From the NCBI GenBank assembly GCA_047638815.1, contig JBLIMR010000014.1, positions 1 through 55,022 of the forward strand: a DNA stretch of 55,022 nt, given 5' to 3'. This document shows positions 51,827-55,022 of this stretch, piece by piece; position 1 is the first letter of the stretch; each line of letters starts with the position of its first letter. Both the position numbers and the translations under genes were made by a program. The notes under the pieces were generated by a model that saw nothing but the letters and a program-made list of their open reading frames with translations, was not told the DNA's origin and ran no database searches. This DNA comes from JAJRRH01 sp047638815. GTDB lineage: Bacteria; Bacteroidota; Bacteroidia; Flavobacteriales_D; JABDKJ01.

Positions 51827-51902
51827 TTAATTAAACACTCAACGGAATAAGTATTTTATTATTTTACTCATAATCGGTGGTTGAGATGGAAAAGGTGAAT
51901 TT

Positions 51903-52355
51903 CTATACCCCGAATTGTTTTAGACGATGATCGAGATGCTTTGAAAACATATTATTCCACTGCTCTGATGTTAGTTTTCCAAAAGAGTGTGATTCCATAT
52001 TCTGAAAATGATCCGCACCTAAACTATGTGTTTTGTTGATATAATCAGTCAATCTTTCTTTTTCGATTTTAAAAATCTTAGGATCACTTATAATAAAAGA
52101 AGGAGCTGTTCGACCATTTTATTGGTATGGCGTGAGTCCGACTACAGCGTTTTTGACAAATGTCTTAACAAGGAATTTCTTTATTCCTGAAGGTTTAGGA
52201 TGTTTATTTTCATATGCCATCTCATAAGTAACATTGCAGTGTGCCAACATCTGATCTACGCACATTTCACCCCAATTTGCCTTAGTTTCTGGGGTTAATT
52301 TGTTAATTCTATCTATGATCTCATTGTGAGCCTTAGCGCCAAAAACATTTTCCAC
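51903..52355 (-). pseudogene. DUF1569 family protein broken by one in-frame TAA
   Basis: The frame from 52355 runs through a full DUF1569 (DinB-like fold) protein of 150 codons: AHNEIIDRINKLTPETKANW, MLAHCNVTYEMAYENKHPKP, and after the stop NGRTAPSFIISDPKIFKIEK, GADHFQNMESHSFGKLTSEQ, MFSKHLDHRLKQFGV with a TAG at 51903-51905. A single TAA at 52119-52121, right after PYQ, splits it; relatives have Lys or Arg there, so one base change (for example AAA to TAA) explains it. The two halves are in the same frame. No other damage is seen, so the event is recent, or else a sequencing error. The first ATG is 52355. Confidence 0.85.
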
Positions 52356-52431
52356 AATAACTTTGAAATTACTGTTAAATATGGCTAAAAGTACTTAAAA
52401 GTCACCAATACTTAAGTGTCTTAACATGTCC

Positions 52432-54291
52432 TTACAGGTATTCAGCCAATTCAATCCACCGCTCACTTTTAGCGTCAAGTTCTTTATCAAGATCTCCAAG
52501 TTGAAGTGATAGCTTTACCAGTTCATCCGAATCTTGAATTTCGCTGAGTGTTTCCGTTATTTCAACTTTTTGCTGTTCGATTAATTCTATCTCGTTTTCG
52601 AGTTTTTCATATTCAATCTTCTCCGCATAAGTCAATTTAGTTTTGACTGAGTTTTGATTAGACGTTGATTTCACCTCTCTGTTTGCGACAGGTTTTTTTT
52701 CATTTTTCTTCTCTTGCTCACTGGCATATTTGTACTGTGAATAGTTACCTGGAAAATCTCTGAATTTTAAGTTGTCTTCCAATACAAAAGAATGTTCGAC
52801 TACCTTATCCATGAAATGTCTATCATGTGAGACTACGACTACGACACCCTTAAAATCTAAAAGGTAATCCTCTAGAACGTTCAAGGTGTAAATATCAAGA
52901 TCGTTGGTTGGCTCATCCAGAATAAGGAAATTTGGATTTTTCATTAGCACTGTCAGAAGGTATAATCTTCTTTTTTCACCACCACTTAATGTTCGGATAA
53001 AATCGAAGTGCATACTTCTAGGAAAAAGAAAACGCTCTAACATCTCTGCGGCTGTAATCTTTCTGCCTCCTGCCATTGGAATGACATCAGCGATATCTCT
53101 TACTGCTTCAATGACTCTGGCTTCAGGTTTAAACTTAATCCCAGACTGCGTGTAGTAACCAAAACTTACGGTATCTCCAATCACAACCTTCCCAGTATCA
53201 GGTTCAATCAATCCAGTAATGAGATTGAGTATTGTACTCTTACCTGACCCATTCTTACCTATAATTCCTACGCGTTCTTCACGTAAAAACGTGTAGTTGA
53301 GCCCACGAATAATTTCTTTACCATCAAATGTCTTCCCAACATTATGAAACTCCACGGTCTTACTACCCATCCTGGTGACATTGATGTCAAGAGTAACCTT
53401 ATCCTTGTTAACCTTTTTACTAGCTCTATCTTTTATGTCATCAAAAGCGCTTATTCTTGATTTTGATTTCGTGGTACGCGCCTTCGGTTGTCTTCGGAGC
53501 CAATCCAATTCAGAATTCATTAGTTTTTTAGCTTTCGCGGTTACGACCTCTTGTAGGCTTTCTCGTTCAGCTTTCTTTTCTAAAAAGTACGTGTAATTCC
53601 CTTTATAGCGAAACATCTCACCGCCATCCAGCTCAAGAATGACATTACACACTTTATCTAAGAAAAACCTATCGTGCGTAACAAGGAGTAGGGTCATGCC
53701 TGTCTTAACAAAATATGATTCAAGCCATTCAATCATCTCGATATCCAAATGGTTTGTAGGCTCATCAAGAATTAACAAATCAGGATCATTAATGAGTTCT
53801 TTGGCCAAACCCAATCTTTTTTTCTGCCCACCAGATAAGGTGCCTGTTTTTTGCTGAAGATCTTCCAACTGAAGTTGAAAAAGAATCTGTTTCACTCGAG
53901 ATTCATAGTCCCAAGCTTTTAGCTTATCCATTTCGTCAAAAGCATGCTGGTATTCTTCTCCCATATCTCCTTTTGCCAAAACTTCTTCATACTTTTTAAT
54001 CGCTTTAAGTACAGGAGAATCACCTTCGAAAAGAGTTTCCATTAAATTTGCCTCAGGATCAAAGAATTGTTCTTGTGCTAGGTATCCAACTTTTATATCA
54101 TTTCTAAATATGATTTTACCACTATCGGGTGGATCTATATTAGCGATACCCTTTAAAAGGGTTGACTTTCCCGTTCCATTTCTGGCGATTAAAGCCATTT
54201 TATCTCCTTTATCAAGGCCAAAAGAAAGATTCTGATATATTTTTTTAATCCCAAATGACTTGGAAACATCTTCGATAGAAAGGTAATTCAT
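52432..54291 (-). CDS. ABC-F family ATPase, Uup-like
   Basis: 619 residues from ATG 54291; an in-frame ATG at 54321 adds ten residues that would lie across a likely promoter. Two ABC domains: Walker A LIARNGTGKSTLLKGI and GIIGKNGSGKSTILNL; signatures TLSGGQKKRLGLAKELIND and TLSGGEKRRLYLLTVLMK; Walker B LLILDEPTNHLD and LILDEPTNDLD. No transmembrane part. The linker is basic (RRQPKARTTKSKSRISAF) and a C-terminal coiled coil (about 545-619) is present, as in Uup. ABC-F proteins act at the ribosome or in translation quality control. Its promoter box is at 54297-54304. Confidence 0.92.
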   Translation of the reverse strand: MNYLSIEDVSKSFGIKKIYQNLSFGLDKGDKMALIARNGTGKSTLLKGIANIDPPDSGKIIFRNDIKVGYLAQEQFFDPEANLMETLFEGDSPVLKAIKKYEEVLAKGDMGEEYQHAFDEMDKLKAWDYESRVKQILFQLQLEDLQQKTGTLSGGQKKRLGLAKELINDPDLLILDEPTNHLDIEMIEWLESYFVKTGMTLLLVTHDRFFLDKVCNVILELDGGEMFRYKGNYTYFLEKKAERESLQEVVTAKAKKLMNSELDWLRRQPKARTTKSKSRISAFDDIKDRASKKVNKDKVTLDINVTRMGSKTVEFHNVGKTFDGKEIIRGLNYTFLREERVGIIGKNGSGKSTILNLITGLIEPDTGKVVIGDTVSFGYYTQSGIKFKPEARVIEAVRDIADVIPMAGGRKITAAEMLERFLFPRSMHFDFIRTLSGGEKRRLYLLTVLMKNPNFLILDEPTNDLDIYTLNVLEDYLLDFKGVVVVVSHDRHFMDKVVEHSFVLEDNLKFRDFPGNYSQYKYASEQEKKNEKKPVANREVKSTSNQNSVKTKLTYAEKIEYEKLENEIELIEQQKVEITETLSEIQDSDELVKLSLQLGDLDKELDAKSERWIELAEYL

Positions 54292-54296
54292 GGCCA

Positions 54297-54304
54297 CAAA
54301 AGTA
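54297..54304 (-). promoter_or_regulatory. Candidate -7 box TACTTTTG of the ABC-F gene (nearly leaderless)
   Basis: TACTTTTG on minus ends 5 bases before ATG 54291; TTG at a 14-base spacing upstream. The mRNA would start at or next to the ATG. Confidence 0.45.
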
Positions 54305-54553
54305 GCGCAATTGGTGAACAATCCATTTTATTCATAAATTATAAGTTTAAACTTTTTAAAACTCCGATAAACAGCCATATAACTATAATTTGAGAGTGTG
54401 TTAAAAGCGAATCTATTTGAGTAGTTTGAGACTATTTGTTCATTGATGTCAAGTTTATGATGCTTTAGGGAAAGAAAGATTGGTTATTATTTGGAAAAAT
54501 TGCCATTGAAAAGATGATTATTTTAGTACCTTTATAATCTATTTATTCATTTA

Positions 54554-54937
54554 ATGAAGAAATTGTTTCCTTTCCTCCTGTGTTTAGCAATCATGCTTAG
54601 TTGTCAAGTCCTGATTGCTTCTGGTGATACTGAAGCTGGCGAGGCGATTGTACAGTTTTCGAAGGATGAAGATGGAAAGGATATGAATGCATTCGCTTTC
54701 CCAAATCCTTTAACGATTAATAGTATTATTTCTTATGAATTGTCACGTGATTCAAAGGTAGTTCTATCATTATTTGATTGTCAAGGTAGATTAATCAAGC
54801 AATTGTTGGATGAAAAGCAGCAAGCTGGAAATCAAAAATATTTTATGGAACGCAGTGAGTTGGCTGCCGGATTATACTTCCTGAATATAAGAGCTGATGA
54901 TCAGGTGGTATCTATTTCAATCGCGGTGGTTAATTAA
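54554..54937 (+). CDS. Small secreted protein made mainly of a T9SS-type sorting domain
   Basis: 127 residues. The signal segment KLFPFLLCLAIMLSCQVLIAS could be cut by signal peptidase I or, at LSC, by peptidase II. After about 25 acidic residues, the rest (AFAFPNPLTINSIISYELSR, VVLSLFDCQGRLIKQLLDEK, GNQKYFMERSELAAGLYFLN, VVSISIAVVN) is a T9SS type A-like C-terminal sorting domain. There is no separate cargo domain. It may be a decoy, a remnant of a larger cargo gene, or a small surface protein. It converges on the next gene. Confidence 0.8.
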   Translation: MKKLFPFLLCLAIMLSCQVLIASGDTEAGEAIVQFSKDEDGKDMNAFAFPNPLTINSIISYELSRDSKVVLSLFDCQGRLIKQLLDEKQQAGNQKYFMERSELAAGLYFLNIRADDQVVSISIAVVN

Positions 54938-54940
54938 AGA

Positions 54941-55022
54941 TTAACCATTTTTCTTCAATAACTCAATATCCTCAATCAATTGATCAACTTCACGTAAGGA
55001 TGTTCCGTCATAATACCCTCTG
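54941..55022 (-). CDS. C-terminal end of an unrecognised gene (runs off the right edge)
   Basis: 26 codons and a TAA at 54941-54943, reading RGYYDGTSLREVDQLIEDIE then LLKKNG. Only the end is visible; a helical, acidic C-terminus. I do not recognise it. It converges on the T9SS-type gene with 3 bases between stops. Confidence 0.6.
   Translation of the reverse strand, partial: RGYYDGTSLREVDQLIEDIELLKKNG

Noticed and set aside
54292..54321. ATG 54321 as start of the ABC-F gene
   Set aside because: The extra ten residues are not family-like and would lie across the TACTTTTG box.

Overview
The window looks like a chromosomal piece of a marine-type Bacteroidota, probably near the Saprospiria or another gliding lineage. 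Reasons: AT-rich DNA, intergenic promoter boxes of the TAnnTTTG type, almost no Shine-Dalgarno sites, a gliding-motility C-terminal domain protein, a likely type IX secretion (T9SS) cargo tail, HYR-like adhesin repeats, a TamB-like giant, a GWxTD protein, WG repeats and a bacillithiol gene (bshA). The species was not identified; this rests on family recognition from the sequence alone.

Layout. 1-1919 (-): N-terminal part of a secreted HYR-repeat protein. 2456-5122 (+): bcp, recA and a TPR lipoprotein. 5310-9389 (-): translation block rplT, rpmI, infC (AUU start), thrS, then trmD. 9594-12523 (+): exported TPR protein and WG-repeat protein. 12555-14243 (-): rhodanese, DUF983, LOG-like protein. 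14394-17207 (-): uvrA. 17234-24371 (-): envelope and exopolysaccharide cluster (LysM transglycosylase, WecA/MraY-type transferase, rfbC, Wzc-like kinase, Wza-like lipoprotein, glycosyltransferase). 24419-27213 (-): TPR protein, ECF sigma and membrane anti-sigma-like protein. 27340-28327 (+): DUF493 pair and cspA. 28399-29430 (-): tsaD, with no ordinary start codon. 29543-33895 (+): TamB-like. 33901-36433 (-): GT2 and GWxTD protein.

36.7-38.5 kb is the accessory and most unusual part. It holds tRNA-Ser(UGA), a decayed second tRNA-Ser giving a 35-bp perfect direct repeat, and a two-repeat mini-CRISPR (47-nt repeat, 30-nt spacer) of type II-C character. The second repeat runs straight into a tracrRNA-like nexus hairpin and a terminator. 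No cas gene is in the window. Gene scraps and a very strong terminator follow.

38.5-55 kb: fhs, a WYL regulator and a small basic protein; then two tandem, diverged copies of a probable small RNA (41595-41720 and 41749-41880). After these come a large gliding/T9SS type B protein (-), a GH3-beta-lactamase fusion (+), bshA and a PH-like membrane protein (+), a CaiB/BaiF CoA-transferase and a lipoprotein (-), a DUF1569 gene broken by one in-frame TAA (-), a Uup-like ABC-F ATPase (-), a tiny T9SS-type protein (+) and the 3' end of an unrecognised gene (-).

Most genes are ordinary housekeeping or envelope genes. The points most worth a second look are the orphan CRISPR/tracr fusion, the tandem small RNA pair, the tRNA-Ser duplication, the start-codon problem of tsaD, the broken DUF1569 gene and the perfect hairpin in the bshA leader.
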